Below are positions 43,520 through 53,617 of a stretch of DNA of 64,000 bases, piece after piece. The DNA lies in NCBI GenBank assembly GCA_017510785.1, contig JAFWMH010000064.1:1-64000 (forward strand). Reading direction: 5' to 3'. The notes beneath the pieces are model-generated. The model made no database searches. It was not told where the DNA came from and saw nothing but the letters and a program-made list of their open reading frames with translations. The first letter of the stretch is position 1. Every line of letters begins with the position of its first letter. This stretch comes from Atopobiaceae bacterium (GTDB lineage Bacteria; Actinomycetota; Coriobacteriia; Coriobacteriales; Atopobiaceae). The translations under genes and the position numbers were made by a program.

Positions 43520-44840
43520 TGGTCGGCCTTCCGAGTGTGGCGGTTTCGTAGAACAGTGGCATCGAGAAGGTGGGCCAAGAAGAAACCTTAACGGGATTGG
43601 GTCGTGTTGAGTACATGGATTGCCCCATAAGGGCTTCCCCTTGGTACCATTGCGTCCATCCATAGGCCTTGCTAGTATCGAGCAAGCGTCCCGACTTTAC
43701 GAGCGTGCTGGAATAGGATGCACCACTACCGTTCGGCCACACGAGGCCAAGGTCGTTGCCTGTGGCAGAGACGACCGTTTGGTAGTCGAAGTCGAGCGCG
43801 AGCGGATGAACCCGCACAGCCCACCGATCCTGCGAAATCGGCCGCGTTTGGTACTTCGCGTAGGCCCAGTCCATCATTGCCGCGGTATCGTTAAAGCGAC
43901 CCGACGCCGTCGTGCAGCCAAGCACGGCGGAATACAGACTAATGCCACCTCGCGTGGACGCGCCCATAAAGGTGAAGTTTTCTGCGTAGCCGGTCTTTAC
44001 GCCGCGAATGCCCTCGTAGGTGGCAAGCAGCTCGTCGGTGGATTGGAAGCGAACCTTCTCGCCGTGTACGGGAACCTCCACTGAGTGCATGGCTACCGTT
44101 TGTGCGATGAAGGGGAAGTTCTCGAGGGCGTAGCGACTGAGCCGGGCGAGGTCGATGGCGCTTGAGTAGTGGCCGTCCTCGTCAATACCGTGCGGATTCA
44201 TAAAATGAGAATGCGTCATGCCGATTTCGGCAGCCTTCGCGTTCATGAGGTCGGCGAAACCTTGAATCGAGCCGCCCACGTGAAGGGCGACATTGTAGGC
44301 GGCATCGTTTGCGGAGTAGACGAGCATCACGCGCAGGAGGTCCCTAAAGGAAATGCGGTCTCCTACCTCAAAGCCGGCCATCTGCGCCTCCTCGCCCAAA
44401 TAGGGCGCGACGCAAATCACCTCGTCGTCGAGCGACTTTCCGGAGCTCAAGGCAACGACGGCAGTCATCACCTTCGTGATGGACGCGGGAGACTTCTCCT
44501 GCTCACTGTTGCGCTCATAGAGGATGTTGCCGCCCTTGTCTATGATGGCGGCAGCCGTGGCCTCCGAAAGACGTGGCTCTGCGGAGTTCGCCAACGCCTG
44601 CTGCGCCGCCTCGCCATTGTTGGCGCGCTGTGGATCCTGCTTGCCCTCTTGCGGCTCGCCCTGCTCTGCAGGCTGCTCTGCGGGAACCTCTTCCACGTAC
44701 TCGAGCTCTTCGACCACATCGAAAGCTTCCTCCGCGACGGCGGGAACCGACGAGGAGGTGACGAGAACTACCGCGACGAGGGAGACGAACAACAAACGCA
44801 GCGAGAAGGGCGCGGTGCGTCCCGAATTCCATGTAACCAT
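43512..44840 (-). CDS. dacA: D-alanyl-D-alanine carboxypeptidase (peptidase S11)
   Basis: 442-aa exported low-molecular-weight penicillin-binding protein that trims the terminal D-Ala of peptidoglycan stem peptides. A signal peptide (LLFVSLVAVVLVTSSSVPAVA) and an acidic Glu/Gln linker precede the catalytic domain. Its motifs are SITK (near residue 117), SAND in the VYSANDAAYN context, and KTG in GVKTGYAENF. The C-terminal tail lacks a clear amphipathic membrane anchor. ATG 44840 is chosen; GTG 44855 in the same frame has its site too close. It follows the pgsA-like gene by 11 nt. Confidence 0.95.
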   Translation of the reverse strand: MVTWNSGRTAPFSLRLLFVSLVAVVLVTSSSVPAVAEEAFDVVEELEYVEEVPAEQPAEQGEPQEGKQDPQRANNGEAAQQALANSAEPRLSEATAAAIIDKGGNILYERNSEQEKSPASITKVMTAVVALSSGKSLDDEVICVAPYLGEEAQMAGFEVGDRISFRDLLRVMLVYSANDAAYNVALHVGGSIQGFADLMNAKAAEIGMTHSHFMNPHGIDEDGHYSSAIDLARLSRYALENFPFIAQTVAMHSVEVPVHGEKVRFQSTDELLATYEGIRGVKTGYAENFTFMGASTRGGISLYSAVLGCTTASGRFNDTAAMMDWAYAKYQTRPISQDRWAVRVHPLALDFDYQTVVSATGNDLGLVWPNGSGASYSSTLVKSGRLLDTSKAYGWTQWYQGEALMGQSMYSTRPNPVKVSSWPTFSMPLFYETATLGRPTNA

Positions 44841-44851
44841 AGTGTGTTTTC

Positions 44852-45616
44852 TCACCTTTCTTGTTGGCTCTCGAGTTCTTTTCGGCGCTCGAGGACGGCG
44901 CGTTTAATCTTTCTGCCAGTGTGCCGGTAGATAATTGCAGAGACCACGGAGCAAATCATACCGGCGTATACGAGATAGATGGAAGCAGCGCATGTTTGGC
45001 CATTGAAGCCGGGAAGCCACGGAACATCCACCCAATTGAATCCTTGTACTTGCGGGTGGCCTATAAGAAGGAAGCCATAGCCCGTCATGAGTAGCGCGGT
45101 TGCCGCCTTGCCTATAAATATCACATCGATTGGCCGTGTTTCGAACCTGCGGAGATACATGGCAGCTCCGAGGATATATGCGTCGCGAGTCAAGACAATA
45201 GCCGCAATCCAAATTGGCAGCTCGCCCGTAATCATGAGGCCGAGGACGCCGGTAAGTAGCAGAACGCGGTCCATGATGGGATCCATAACCTTGCCAACCC
45301 AACTTACCGTTTGCGTGCGTCGTGCGATTTGCCCATCGAGAAAGTCCGAGATTGCGGCGATTGCATAGAGCATGATGGCAAGCGCGCGCGTGGAAGGATC
45401 CTGCTGAACAAATATGCCCAAAAACACGAAGGTGAGAACGAGTCTCGTAAACGTAATTACGTTGGCAATGGTGAAGACGGCGTGCGAGGGATTGTCGGAC
45501 GTGCCAATGGGTGCCGTGGCGGTGCCGTTTGCCTGCATTGCAGCAGCATCGGGCGCGACGGCTCCCTTTATCATCTCTTTTGCTCTTTCGGTGCGGGTTC
45601 CCAAGTTAGCAGCCAC
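44852..45616 (-). CDS. CDP-alcohol phosphatidyltransferase, second PgsA-like protein
   Basis: 254-aa membrane protein. The signature SDFLDGQIARRTQTVSWVGK and VMDPIMDR satisfies D-x2-D-G-x2-A-R-x8-G-x3-D-x3-D. Several hydrophobic helices follow, and a 45-residue N-terminal extension rich in Ala and Pro precedes. The true PgsA of the window is probably at 25249; this one may make cardiolipin, phosphatidylinositol phosphate or another head group, and the substrate is not visible. GTG 45616 is directly after aaagg; an internal ATG at 45574 is an alternative. First gene of the - run toward merR. Confidence 0.85.
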   Translation of the reverse strand: MAANLGTRTERAKEMIKGAVAPDAAAMQANGTATAPIGTSDNPSHAVFTIANVITFTRLVLTFVFLGIFVQQDPSTRALAIMLYAIAAISDFLDGQIARRTQTVSWVGKVMDPIMDRVLLLTGVLGLMITGELPIWIAAIVLTRDAYILGAAMYLRRFETRPIDVIFIGKAATALLMTGYGFLLIGHPQVQGFNWVDVPWLPGFNGQTCAASIYLVYAGMICSVVSAIIYRHTGRKIKRAVLERRKELESQQER

Positions 45617-45724
45617 CTTTCATATCCTACAAGTCACCTATTCTAGCGCCTTGAGGTGCGTAAGTCGCGCAAAACTTCGATTTCGCATATTGGCCAATGA
45701 CTATCCGTCGAAGACGCCGAAGAA

Positions 45725-48700
45725 TCATTCAGTTTCCTCCAGCAACGTGATGGCCGTGCTCGTGATAACAGGTTCCGTGGAGGGGGCGTACGAGCAGAAC
45801 GGACTTCCCTTTCGGTCGGAGGTGGCGAGGATGCCGATTTCGCGACCTGCGGCCGTGGGGCGCCATCCGCTCTGCCCAGCGTCGGTAGTCACGCGTTCGA
45901 TGAGGCCGACCTTTTCGAGCGCGAGGTTGAGCTTGGTGGTGCTCGGCACGGCGGGGAGATCTCCCGACTTCTCGAGCTTGCGCAGCAAAGACGTGAGCGA
46001 GAGCGGTTTGGCGCGCAGGTCGCGCTCTAAAGGCAGGTTTGCGGTGTCGTCGAGGTGGCGAGGCTGGTCCTGCGAACGCCGGTGGTTCATACGTCCTTCG
46101 CGCACGACCGAGTACAGCCTTCCGACCATTGCAGAGCGACGCAGGTACGTGAGGGCCGCGTCGTTGTCGCTCTTGAGCCAGGTGGCACCCCAGAAGAGCA
46201 CCATAGCGTCTTGCGCATGTGCCGCCAAAAGCGAGAGCATGGCGGAGGCGTCGCAGGCGCAATCGTCCTTATATGCCGTCGGTCCACACGTCGCGCTAAT
46301 CACGACGATGGGCCATGTTCGGTTTTTCGCCTCGCGCAGCGAGACGACGTCAATTTCGCCGTGTTTCATAGCTCTCGTTTGCGCGAGGAGCTCGCACAGC
46401 AAACGGGCTTGCTCTTTGTAGGCGCTCACCACGCCAATAACGGCGTTGCCATGCGTCTCGTAGCGTTCGCATATCTTGCGCGCGTACTTCGAAAGCCAAC
46501 GCACGATGGCAAGTGCCTCCGCCCGGTTTGTCCTGCTTGATTCCACTTGCTGCCAGGACGAATCGGGGACAAGCACGTGTGCAAGCGTGGGCACGATGCC
46601 AAGTAACGGGTAGGCGGGGTCGTCGGCGCTGTGCGTGGGGGTGCGCGCCGACGAGAGCGACTCGCTGGGAATGAGGTTGGAGCGCAGGTCGTCGAGCTCT
46701 CCGTATGCGTGGCGCACGTCGCTAAGAAAGGCCGTCTCCTTGCCCTGTTGGGCAAAGAGCACGCGTGCTAAAGATGCGTCTCCCGAGGCAACTAGATGCG
46801 CGTCGAACAACTCGTCCCAAGAATCGCGCACTTCCTGGGGAGCGTACAGCATGTCGGAGGTGCGACCTTGGGGCTGCTGGGGTCCAAGAGAGGCATCCGA
46901 GCCAAGCACGAGGGCTCGGCTGGCGTGGCCGAGCACTACGGCACCTGTGCCCACGTCCATCTCGTCTGCGTCGAGTACGACGGCGAGGTCGAACGGGGGA
47001 AGTGGCGTTTGGACGTGAGCACCCCGGGCATCGAGCGTCGCTATGGATGCCATGTTGGTGGGAATCGCGTTTATGGGGCACAGGTTGGAAAGGGCGCGCC
47101 AGCTCACGACGCCATCGCCGCACAGCGCACGCCTCAAGCCGTGCTTGCGCTGGGCGAAGGAGAGCCAGCGAGCCTCATATATGTGGACCGCGAGCCAAAA
47201 CTCGGCGGGACGGACGGTTCGATCGAGCATGTCGTCGAGCCGTTGCAAGGAAACGTCACGTCCGTCGATGGTGGATTCCAGTTGTTTGGTTCTTGTTACG
47301 GAAAGACCACAGGTGATTTGGAGGTGGGCGATCATCTGCACACAGCGCTGCCCCTCGTCCGAGGATGCCCGCACGCGCTGGGTGATTTCGGCCGAGTCAA
47401 GACGCAGGCTCTCGAGGTTGTTCTCGATGCGTTGCAACTCGTTGCGATACGCCTCGCACACGTCGGCCACAAACGCGTGGCCGCGTGGGATCGTTTCGTT
47501 AAGGCGTGTGTTCTTGGCAATGAGTTCGCGCTGGTCCTCTTCTGGGTGTCCCTTTCGCACATATCGGACGGGATTCTCTGCTGCGAGCTTGTCCCAGCGA
47601 TCGAGCGCCTCGCGCGCTTCGCGGTACTCGCCTCGCAGCTCGACTATGCGCTTGAGTAGCTCGTCGCGTTGCGCAAGCTGTTCGGAAGCCCGGCATACGT
47701 TTGCGTAGGCGTCAATGAGTTCGCAGCGCTCTTGGTCGATGTGTCGCAGTCGCTCGGAAAGGAGCGTGGTGGCCTCCCCCACGTCGCGAATGCGACGACC
47801 CAAATATCCCGAGACGCAATCGAGGAAGTAGATGGTGGCCTTGGGAATGTACCAAGCATCACTGTAGCTGCTGGCCTCGCCAAGCAGGGGGTGTCCTACG
47901 AATGCGTTGAACGCGCCGAGTTCGGTCGCGTCCCCATCGCCGCTCAGGGCTTGGCGCCCGATTGCCACAGTGGGTATGGGGCCAAGCGTGCGCCGTCCCT
48001 CGGGGCTTTTTTCGTCGTGTGCGATGCGCGGCAGCCATCGTGCAGGAAGTGACGTTTGACCTGCGGGGGGACGGTTGAGAAGCGCCCGAGAGAGGGCGTG
48101 CAAGGTGGCCTCGGAGCCAAAGCATGCCATAACCGGAGCCCTCTCGCCTCGCAGCGCGCACTCCGTTAAGCGGTTTGCCATGGCTGCCAAGGCGACGGTG
48201 GTTGCATTTGTTCCCTCTGGAGCATGCATGGCAAGTAGGTCGCCCTCATGTTGGCGCACGAAGCTCATGAGTGCCGCACGTTCGTTGGCGTTGAGCCACG
48301 GCTCGACGTCGAGCATGCCGCAGAGCAACTTGGAGTCGAGAAGCTCCTCGTTGGGCAATGTGTTGGTCGCCTGTGGCTGTTCGGTGGGAAGAGCCTCCAA
48401 CATGGCGCGTAGTGGCAGTGCGAGCGAATCGATGCCCTTGCTCGCGAGCGTTGAGGCAATGGTGTGGAGAAGGCGCGACGTGGTTGCAAGCTCGTCGGGA
48501 CGATCCCAAATGCGCAGTGCGGCGTACGAATCGTCAAAGTCCACCGTGCATACCGCATCGAAAAGGGCGAACGTTCTTGCGATGAGCATGGACCAAGTTC
48601 CGTCATCGGGAAGTTTGCTCATCGTATGCTGGTGTGCGCGCAAGGTATCGAGCGTGCACACGGTAGGTTGCGAGCCACGAGTCCCGTCGGCCACGAGGCG

Positions 48701-49048
48701 CTCCCAAGGAATCCAAGGCCTCCTGGTTGGGTCGGGAAGCAGGGCCCCGCCCACGTCCAGGGTTGCGGGTATGAGCAGGAGTGGAGTGCGCGCGCCATCT
48801 TCGGGGGCAACATGCCAGCGTGCGCACACGACTACCGGAACTGGCTTTTCGCCATAGGGCACGTCGGGACACTGTGCCGCGTAGGCGTCGAGAACCTCTC
48901 GCGTTGTGTTGGCACTCAAAATGCCACCTGCCAGCTGTTCGCCATCAAGCGTCCAGAAGTGCGTTTCTTCGCCAAAGCAAACGTTACTTCCACCGCCGAA
49001 GCTCGCGGCACTCGAAAGATACTGCAATAGTTGTTGATGATCGAGCAT
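45725..49048 (-). CDS. large SF1 (Dna2/UPF1-like) helicase-related protein with eroded ATPase motifs
   Basis: 1107 aa. The helicase layout can be followed but key residues are missing. The Walker A position reads MHAPEGTNATTVAL (about residues 270-283, no GKT). Motif II/III region is VVLDADEMDVGTG and LVLGSDASLGPQ (about 688-725). Motif IV is GVVSAYKEQARLLCELLA (about 873); motif V region is IDVVSLREAKNRTWPIVVIS. A coiled coil (about 400-590) is inserted, and a winged-helix-like tail ends the protein (PSTTKLNLALEKVGLIERV, then GWRPTAAGREIGI). ATP hydrolysis is doubtful; a scaffold or nucleic-acid-binding role is inferred. Intact frame and regular codon use argue against a pseudogene. Confidence 0.7.
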   Translation of the reverse strand: MLDHQQLLQYLSSAASFGGGSNVCFGEETHFWTLDGEQLAGGILSANTTREVLDAYAAQCPDVPYGEKPVPVVVCARWHVAPEDGARTPLLLIPATLDVGGALLPDPTRRPWIPWERLVADGTRGSQPTVCTLDTLRAHQHTMSKLPDDGTWSMLIARTFALFDAVCTVDFDDSYAALRIWDRPDELATTSRLLHTIASTLASKGIDSLALPLRAMLEALPTEQPQATNTLPNEELLDSKLLCGMLDVEPWLNANERAALMSFVRQHEGDLLAMHAPEGTNATTVALAAMANRLTECALRGERAPVMACFGSEATLHALSRALLNRPPAGQTSLPARWLPRIAHDEKSPEGRRTLGPIPTVAIGRQALSGDGDATELGAFNAFVGHPLLGEASSYSDAWYIPKATIYFLDCVSGYLGRRIRDVGEATTLLSERLRHIDQERCELIDAYANVCRASEQLAQRDELLKRIVELRGEYREAREALDRWDKLAAENPVRYVRKGHPEEDQRELIAKNTRLNETIPRGHAFVADVCEAYRNELQRIENNLESLRLDSAEITQRVRASSDEGQRCVQMIAHLQITCGLSVTRTKQLESTIDGRDVSLQRLDDMLDRTVRPAEFWLAVHIYEARWLSFAQRKHGLRRALCGDGVVSWRALSNLCPINAIPTNMASIATLDARGAHVQTPLPPFDLAVVLDADEMDVGTGAVVLGHASRALVLGSDASLGPQQPQGRTSDMLYAPQEVRDSWDELFDAHLVASGDASLARVLFAQQGKETAFLSDVRHAYGELDDLRSNLIPSESLSSARTPTHSADDPAYPLLGIVPTLAHVLVPDSSWQQVESSRTNRAEALAIVRWLSKYARKICERYETHGNAVIGVVSAYKEQARLLCELLAQTRAMKHGEIDVVSLREAKNRTWPIVVISATCGPTAYKDDCACDASAMLSLLAAHAQDAMVLFWGATWLKSDNDAALTYLRRSAMVGRLYSVVREGRMNHRRSQDQPRHLDDTANLPLERDLRAKPLSLTSLLRKLEKSGDLPAVPSTTKLNLALEKVGLIERVTTDAGQSGWRPTAAGREIGILATSDRKGSPFCSYAPSTEPVITSTAITLLEETE

Positions 49049-49127
49049 GCGTGCATCTCCATTTGCTCGTCTTTATGGTTCGAACAAAAGAGTGTACCAT
49101 GTTTTTGTGGGACTGTCTCACACGCGC

Positions 49128-52100
49128 CTAATCCACGATGAGGTTCTCCAAGGTCTCGAAGAGCACGTCGGGCTGCACGGGTTTGCTCAGGTGTGCGTTG
49201 AGGCCGGCCTGCAAGCTGCGCTGTACGTCCTCGTCGAACGCGTTGGCCGTGAGGGCGATGATGGGAACCGTGCGTGCGTCGCTGCGGTCGAGTTTGCGAA
49301 TCGTCCGCGTGGCTTCGAGTCCGTCCATCTCGGGCATTCGCACGTCCATGAGTATTGCGTCGTAGGTGCCTGGCTCGCTGAGGGAGAACATCTCCACGGC
49401 AACGCGGCCGTTAACCGCAAGGTCTGCCTCAATCTCGCGCATTCCGAGCACCATCATCATGATTTGGGCATTAACGTCCACGTCCTCGGCAAGGAGCACC
49501 CGTCGTCCCGCGAGCTCGACCGTACGGGTGTTTTGGGAAAACTCAATCCCCTTGCGGCGGAGGGCGGCCTTGAACTCCTCGAGCACCGTGGCGGCGAAGA
49601 GCGGCTTGGGAATGAAGCTATCGACGCCGGCCTCGGTTGCCTCGTCGAGAATCTCGTCCCACCGGTAGGCGGTGAGGATGATAATCGCCGACTCGTTGCC
49701 CACGATGGAGCGTATCTGCCGCGTGGTTTCCACGCCGTCCATCTCGGGCATTTGCCAGTCCACGAGAATGAGGTTGTACGGCTCGCGTCGCGCGTGCCTC
49801 ACGCGAACCATCTCGATTGCCTGCGGGCCGCTTTCCGCCACTTCGGAGGCGATGCCGGCCGATTCGAGCACGAGCTGTGCGTGCTGGCAGGCAATGGGGT
49901 CGTCGTCCACGATGAGCACGCTAATTTCGTGGGGCATTATCTCCACGTCAAGGTCGTCACCCGACGTCGGAGAGTCGGCAAGTGTGATGCTCACGTCAAA
50001 TGTGGTGCCCTCGCCCTTCTTGCTGCGCACCTCAATGGTGCCGTTCATCATCTCGACGATGTTCTTGGTAATGGCCATTCCGAGGCCGGAGCTGCCGTAC
50101 TGCGTGGTGGCGGAGGAGTCTTCTTGCGTGAACGTGTCGAAGATGTGTGGCAGGAACTCCTCGCTCATGCCAATGCCGGTATCGGAGATACGGAAGCGCA
50201 GGGTGGACTTTCCGTCGAAGCGGGCCGTGCGCTCCACATCGAGGTCCACGCTGCCTCCCGTTGGCGTGAACTTCACTGCGTTGCCCAAAATGTTGATGAG
50301 CACCTGACGCAGCTTCATGTTGTCGCCAATGTAGTTGTTGTCCACCTCGCCTGTGATGTGGCACTGATACGTGATGCCCTTGGCCTGACATTGTCCGCTG
50401 AACATCGTGTTGAGGGCCTCGAGCAGCTTGGAGAACGAGAATTCCTCGTTTTTGAGTATCATGCGTCCCGACTCGATGCGCGACATGTCGAGGATGTCGT
50501 TGATGAGGTTGAGCAGGTGCTCCGCCGAGGTTCCGATTTGCTCCAAATAGTCGCGCGTGCGGTCGGGCGTTTGCGGATCGTTGAGGGCGATGTTGTCGAG
50601 ACCTATGATGGCGTTCATGGGGGTACGGATTTCGTGGCTCATGTTGGAGAGGAACGACGTTTTGGCGCGGTTGGCCTTTTCGGCGGCTTCCAGCGCATCG
50701 CTTAGGGCGAGGTTCTGTGCGAGCTGCTCGCGGGTTTCGGCGTCGACGTCGGTAAAGCAGGCGCCCACGGTGTGCACGAGGTGGTCGTCGCGGTCCTCGG
50801 GGTGACGCACGCCGGCGAAGCGGACCATTTCGTACGTCTCGCGCCCATGCCTGGAAACCATGTAGCGATACGAAATCACCCGGCTCTCGGAAAGCCCCTC
50901 GCGCACGGCGTCGGGCTCTACGAAGCGCAGGAATTCCTCGCGGTAGGCATCGGTAACGTACTTGTTGGCATAGGCGCGTACGGTTTCGAGGTAGGGGAAG
51001 TGCTCGCCCACCTCAAGGCTGTGCTCGATGTCGGCGTGTGATTGATAGCACACGCCCGAGTCCTGGTCGAGTTCGATGTAGTACACACTCCAATAGTCGG
51101 AGGCGAGAGCGGTTATGAGCTTGGTTTGCTCCTCGGCGCTCTTGCGCTCCTCAAGCAGGGCGTCCTGCAGCCTCAAGCGCTCCTCGAGCTCTTGGTTGCG
51201 CGCGCGATTTTCGGCCTCGGCCGTTTCGTTTTCGAGCTGAAGGCGTGAGCTCTTGCGCGTTTGTGCGATGATGTAGGCGAACATGCCCACAAGAATCGCC
51301 ATCGTGAGGATCGTTTGCATGGCGTTGCGCGCAATGATATGGTTCGAAACGGAGCTTATGTCGTTGCTTATCACGCTCTCGCGAATAAGATACGTGAGCT
51401 GCCAGTCCTCGGTGCCGGTAACGGGCACATAGCATAGCGTTTCGAGGATGCCATTGTAGGTAAAGCTTACGACGCCACGCTGATGGCCGGTGAACTCCTG
51501 AATAAAGGATTCGTACGAGTCGTGCTCGTCGAAGTCGGCGCGCCTCATGGCCTCGAGGAGGTTGTCTTCCTGCGCGAGACCCCCGAGCACGCTGTTTGTG
51601 AGGGCGATGCCCTCCGTTGTGTAGATGTTGCAAAACGTGACGTCTTGGGTTTCGGAGCCCATGGAGACGCCGGAAAGCATCTCGTCCATGTCGATTTCCA
51701 TAAAGCACACGGTGAGGGTCTTGTTTTCGAACGGGATCTTTACGGGGACGGCTATAACGACCTTTTTGTCGTGGCTCCTAAGGTTGAGAATCGAGATTTC
51801 GGGCTTCGAGAGCGTCTTGTAGTCGAATTGGTAGTCGTCGACGTTCGTTTGAAATCCAACGGCCGTGTAGATAAGACCATCAGAATCGATGAAGGCGAAC
51901 TTTTCGAGGTGATACAGGCGCTTCATGCGGTCCTGATACGCTTCGAGATGCGCCTTGTCGCTGAGGTCCTCGGGCGTCATGAGCTCGATGGCGACGTTGA
52001 TGACGTCGATTTTGTTGCTTAGGCTGGACGAAACGACCTGTTCGCGTCGACCAGCCAGCTCGTCGAGGTAGAGCAGGCTTACGGAGTGTGCCGCCTCGGT

Positions 52101-52223
52101 GGCGTCTCTGGCGGCACTCCTGCCCGTCCACCAGGTTCCGAGCACGACGGTCGCGACGACGAGGATGCCGCCAAGGATGACGATGATGGTCGTCTTGCTG
52201 TGCGTGGTTGCGTTCGTCTTCAT
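49128..52223 (-). CDS. hybrid sensor histidine kinase with two receiver domains
   Basis: 1031 aa. Two membrane helices (about 12-35 and 310-330) enclose a double-Cache-like sensor. A coiled coil and a PAS-like region (about 370-490) lead to HisKA with SFLSNMSHEIRTPMNAIIG (phosphoacceptor His) and HATPase with NILGNAVKFTPTGG and SDTGIGMSEEF. Two receivers follow: LVDWQMPEMDG and LMDVRMPEMDG, each with the Thr and Lys switch residues. No HPt domain or nearby response regulator with DNA-binding output exists, so its target is unknown. ATG 52223 has aggaggt 5 nt upstream. Confidence 0.93.
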   Translation of the reverse strand: MKTNATTHSKTTIIVILGGILVVATVVLGTWWTGRSAARDATEAAHSVSLLYLDELAGRREQVVSSSLSNKIDVINVAIELMTPEDLSDKAHLEAYQDRMKRLYHLEKFAFIDSDGLIYTAVGFQTNVDDYQFDYKTLSKPEISILNLRSHDKKVVIAVPVKIPFENKTLTVCFMEIDMDEMLSGVSMGSETQDVTFCNIYTTEGIALTNSVLGGLAQEDNLLEAMRRADFDEHDSYESFIQEFTGHQRGVVSFTYNGILETLCYVPVTGTEDWQLTYLIRESVISNDISSVSNHIIARNAMQTILTMAILVGMFAYIIAQTRKSSRLQLENETAEAENRARNQELEERLRLQDALLEERKSAEEQTKLITALASDYWSVYYIELDQDSGVCYQSHADIEHSLEVGEHFPYLETVRAYANKYVTDAYREEFLRFVEPDAVREGLSESRVISYRYMVSRHGRETYEMVRFAGVRHPEDRDDHLVHTVGACFTDVDAETREQLAQNLALSDALEAAEKANRAKTSFLSNMSHEIRTPMNAIIGLDNIALNDPQTPDRTRDYLEQIGTSAEHLLNLINDILDMSRIESGRMILKNEEFSFSKLLEALNTMFSGQCQAKGITYQCHITGEVDNNYIGDNMKLRQVLINILGNAVKFTPTGGSVDLDVERTARFDGKSTLRFRISDTGIGMSEEFLPHIFDTFTQEDSSATTQYGSSGLGMAITKNIVEMMNGTIEVRSKKGEGTTFDVSITLADSPTSGDDLDVEIMPHEISVLIVDDDPIACQHAQLVLESAGIASEVAESGPQAIEMVRVRHARREPYNLILVDWQMPEMDGVETTRQIRSIVGNESAIIILTAYRWDEILDEATEAGVDSFIPKPLFAATVLEEFKAALRRKGIEFSQNTRTVELAGRRVLLAEDVDVNAQIMMMVLGMREIEADLAVNGRVAVEMFSLSEPGTYDAILMDVRMPEMDGLEATRTIRKLDRSDARTVPIIALTANAFDEDVQRSLQAGLNAHLSKPVQPDVLFETLENLIVD

Positions 52224-52259
52224 ATTACCTCCTGCGACGAGGTGCCAGTTTCTCGTCAC

Positions 52260-53582
52260 TTAGTTGTCGCTCTCATGATACGCGTTTGCACGGGCATCTA
52301 TGTAGGTCGCCTTAAGCTTGTCGTATAGAATGCGCTGTGAGAAGTACAGGCCATAGTAGCCCGACATCACGAACGCGAATCCGCACGCGACGGCAAACAG
52401 CAGCATGCCCTCGCCGCCGAAGAGCTCGACGGAGAGTACCACGGACGCGATGGGGCAGTTTACCGCGCCGCAAAACACGGCAACCAGTCCTACGGCAGCA
52501 GCAAAGCCGGCTGGCAGGCCGAGGAGCGGTCCCACCACGCAGCCGAACGTGGCACCAATGAAGAAGCATGGAACCACTTCGCCGCCCTTGAAGCCCGCGG
52601 CGAGTGTGATGGAGGTAAAGATAATCTTGAGGGCGAACGCCCAGGGAACGGCCGTGCCCTCCTCTACCGCCTGACGTATGACGCCCACGCCAGCGCCGTT
52701 GTAGTCGTAGGTGCCGAGCGCCCAGGTGAGAAGGAGCAGCAAGGCGCCGCCGAGCGCGGCGCGCAGCCACGGGTTGGCGATGTGCGTATGTGCCACCCGT
52801 TCGGTGCGATGCAGCGCCTCGCAAAAGATGGCCGAGAGCATGCCGCACAGGCAGGCGAGCAGCGCGACCCGTACCACCGTGAACGGCGTCACGTTGGGAA
52901 GGCCGATTGCATAGTGCGTGGGCATGACGCCAAGTTGTAGCGAGATACCAAAGGAAGCAAGCGAGGCTATGAGGCAGGGTACGAAGGCGACGTGGTATAT
53001 GGCGCCCACGCTGATTACCGCCAACGCGAAGATCGTCGCGGCCACAGGCGTGCCGAAGAGCGCCGCGAAGAACGCCGCCATGCCCGCCATCGTTGCCGTG
53101 CGTAGGTCGCGCTCGTCGAGGTGCAGCGCGCGGCCGACACCGAGGCCAACCGTGCCGCCCATTTGGAGCGCGGCGCCCTCGCGGCCGGCCGAGCCGCCCG
53201 CGAGGTGCGTGACGATGGTCGAGACGAAGATTGCGGGCAGCAGCCTGAGCGAGAGCCCCTCGCCGGTGCGCACCTGGTCGATGACGGTATCGGTGGTGAG
53301 TCCCTCAACGCGCAACAAGCGATACACTCCCACAACTGCGAGGCCTGCCACGGGAAGCGTGAGGAGCACCCAGGAGTTTGCGAGGCGAAACTCGGTTGCA
53401 ATCTCGACGCCTTTGTGGAAGGCGGTGCCAATGAGACCACACAGCACGCCGATGATGCCGGACGCGACGAGCCACTTTGCGAGTGCGCGCACGTACACCG
53501 CGACGTGTGCCACGAAGTAGCGAATGTCGTCAACTACATCGTCGAGCGCCTCCGCTGGCCGTTTGTACCTGTGCTTATCCAT
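52260..53582 (-). CDS. ClC-family anion channel/antiporter
   Basis: 440-aa membrane protein with about ten or more hydrophobic helices. The ClC signature GSAGREGAALQMGG holds the gating glutamate (GREG), and GGEVVPCFFIGATFG matches the third ion-path motif. There are no cytoplasmic CBS domains, and the size is that of short bacterial ClC proteins. It could be a chloride/proton or fluoride/proton exchanger. The usual GSGIP selectivity motif was not seen clearly, so the ion is uncertain. ATG 53582 has ggaggt upstream. Same strand as the kinase, 36 nt apart. Confidence 0.88.
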   Translation of the reverse strand: MDKHRYKRPAEALDDVVDDIRYFVAHVAVYVRALAKWLVASGIIGVLCGLIGTAFHKGVEIATEFRLANSWVLLTLPVAGLAVVGVYRLLRVEGLTTDTVIDQVRTGEGLSLRLLPAIFVSTIVTHLAGGSAGREGAALQMGGTVGLGVGRALHLDERDLRTATMAGMAAFFAALFGTPVAATIFALAVISVGAIYHVAFVPCLIASLASFGISLQLGVMPTHYAIGLPNVTPFTVVRVALLACLCGMLSAIFCEALHRTERVAHTHIANPWLRAALGGALLLLLTWALGTYDYNGAGVGVIRQAVEEGTAVPWAFALKIIFTSITLAAGFKGGEVVPCFFIGATFGCVVGPLLGLPAGFAAAVGLVAVFCGAVNCPIASVVLSVELFGGEGMLLFAVACGFAFVMSGYYGLYFSQRILYDKLKATYIDARANAYHESDN

Positions 53583-53617
53583 GCGACTACCTCCGCATTG
53601 TGCCCGCATTGTGCGCC

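Noticed and set aside
49047..50705. 552-codon open frame on + opposite the hybrid kinase
   Set aside because: Antisense shadow, no motifs.
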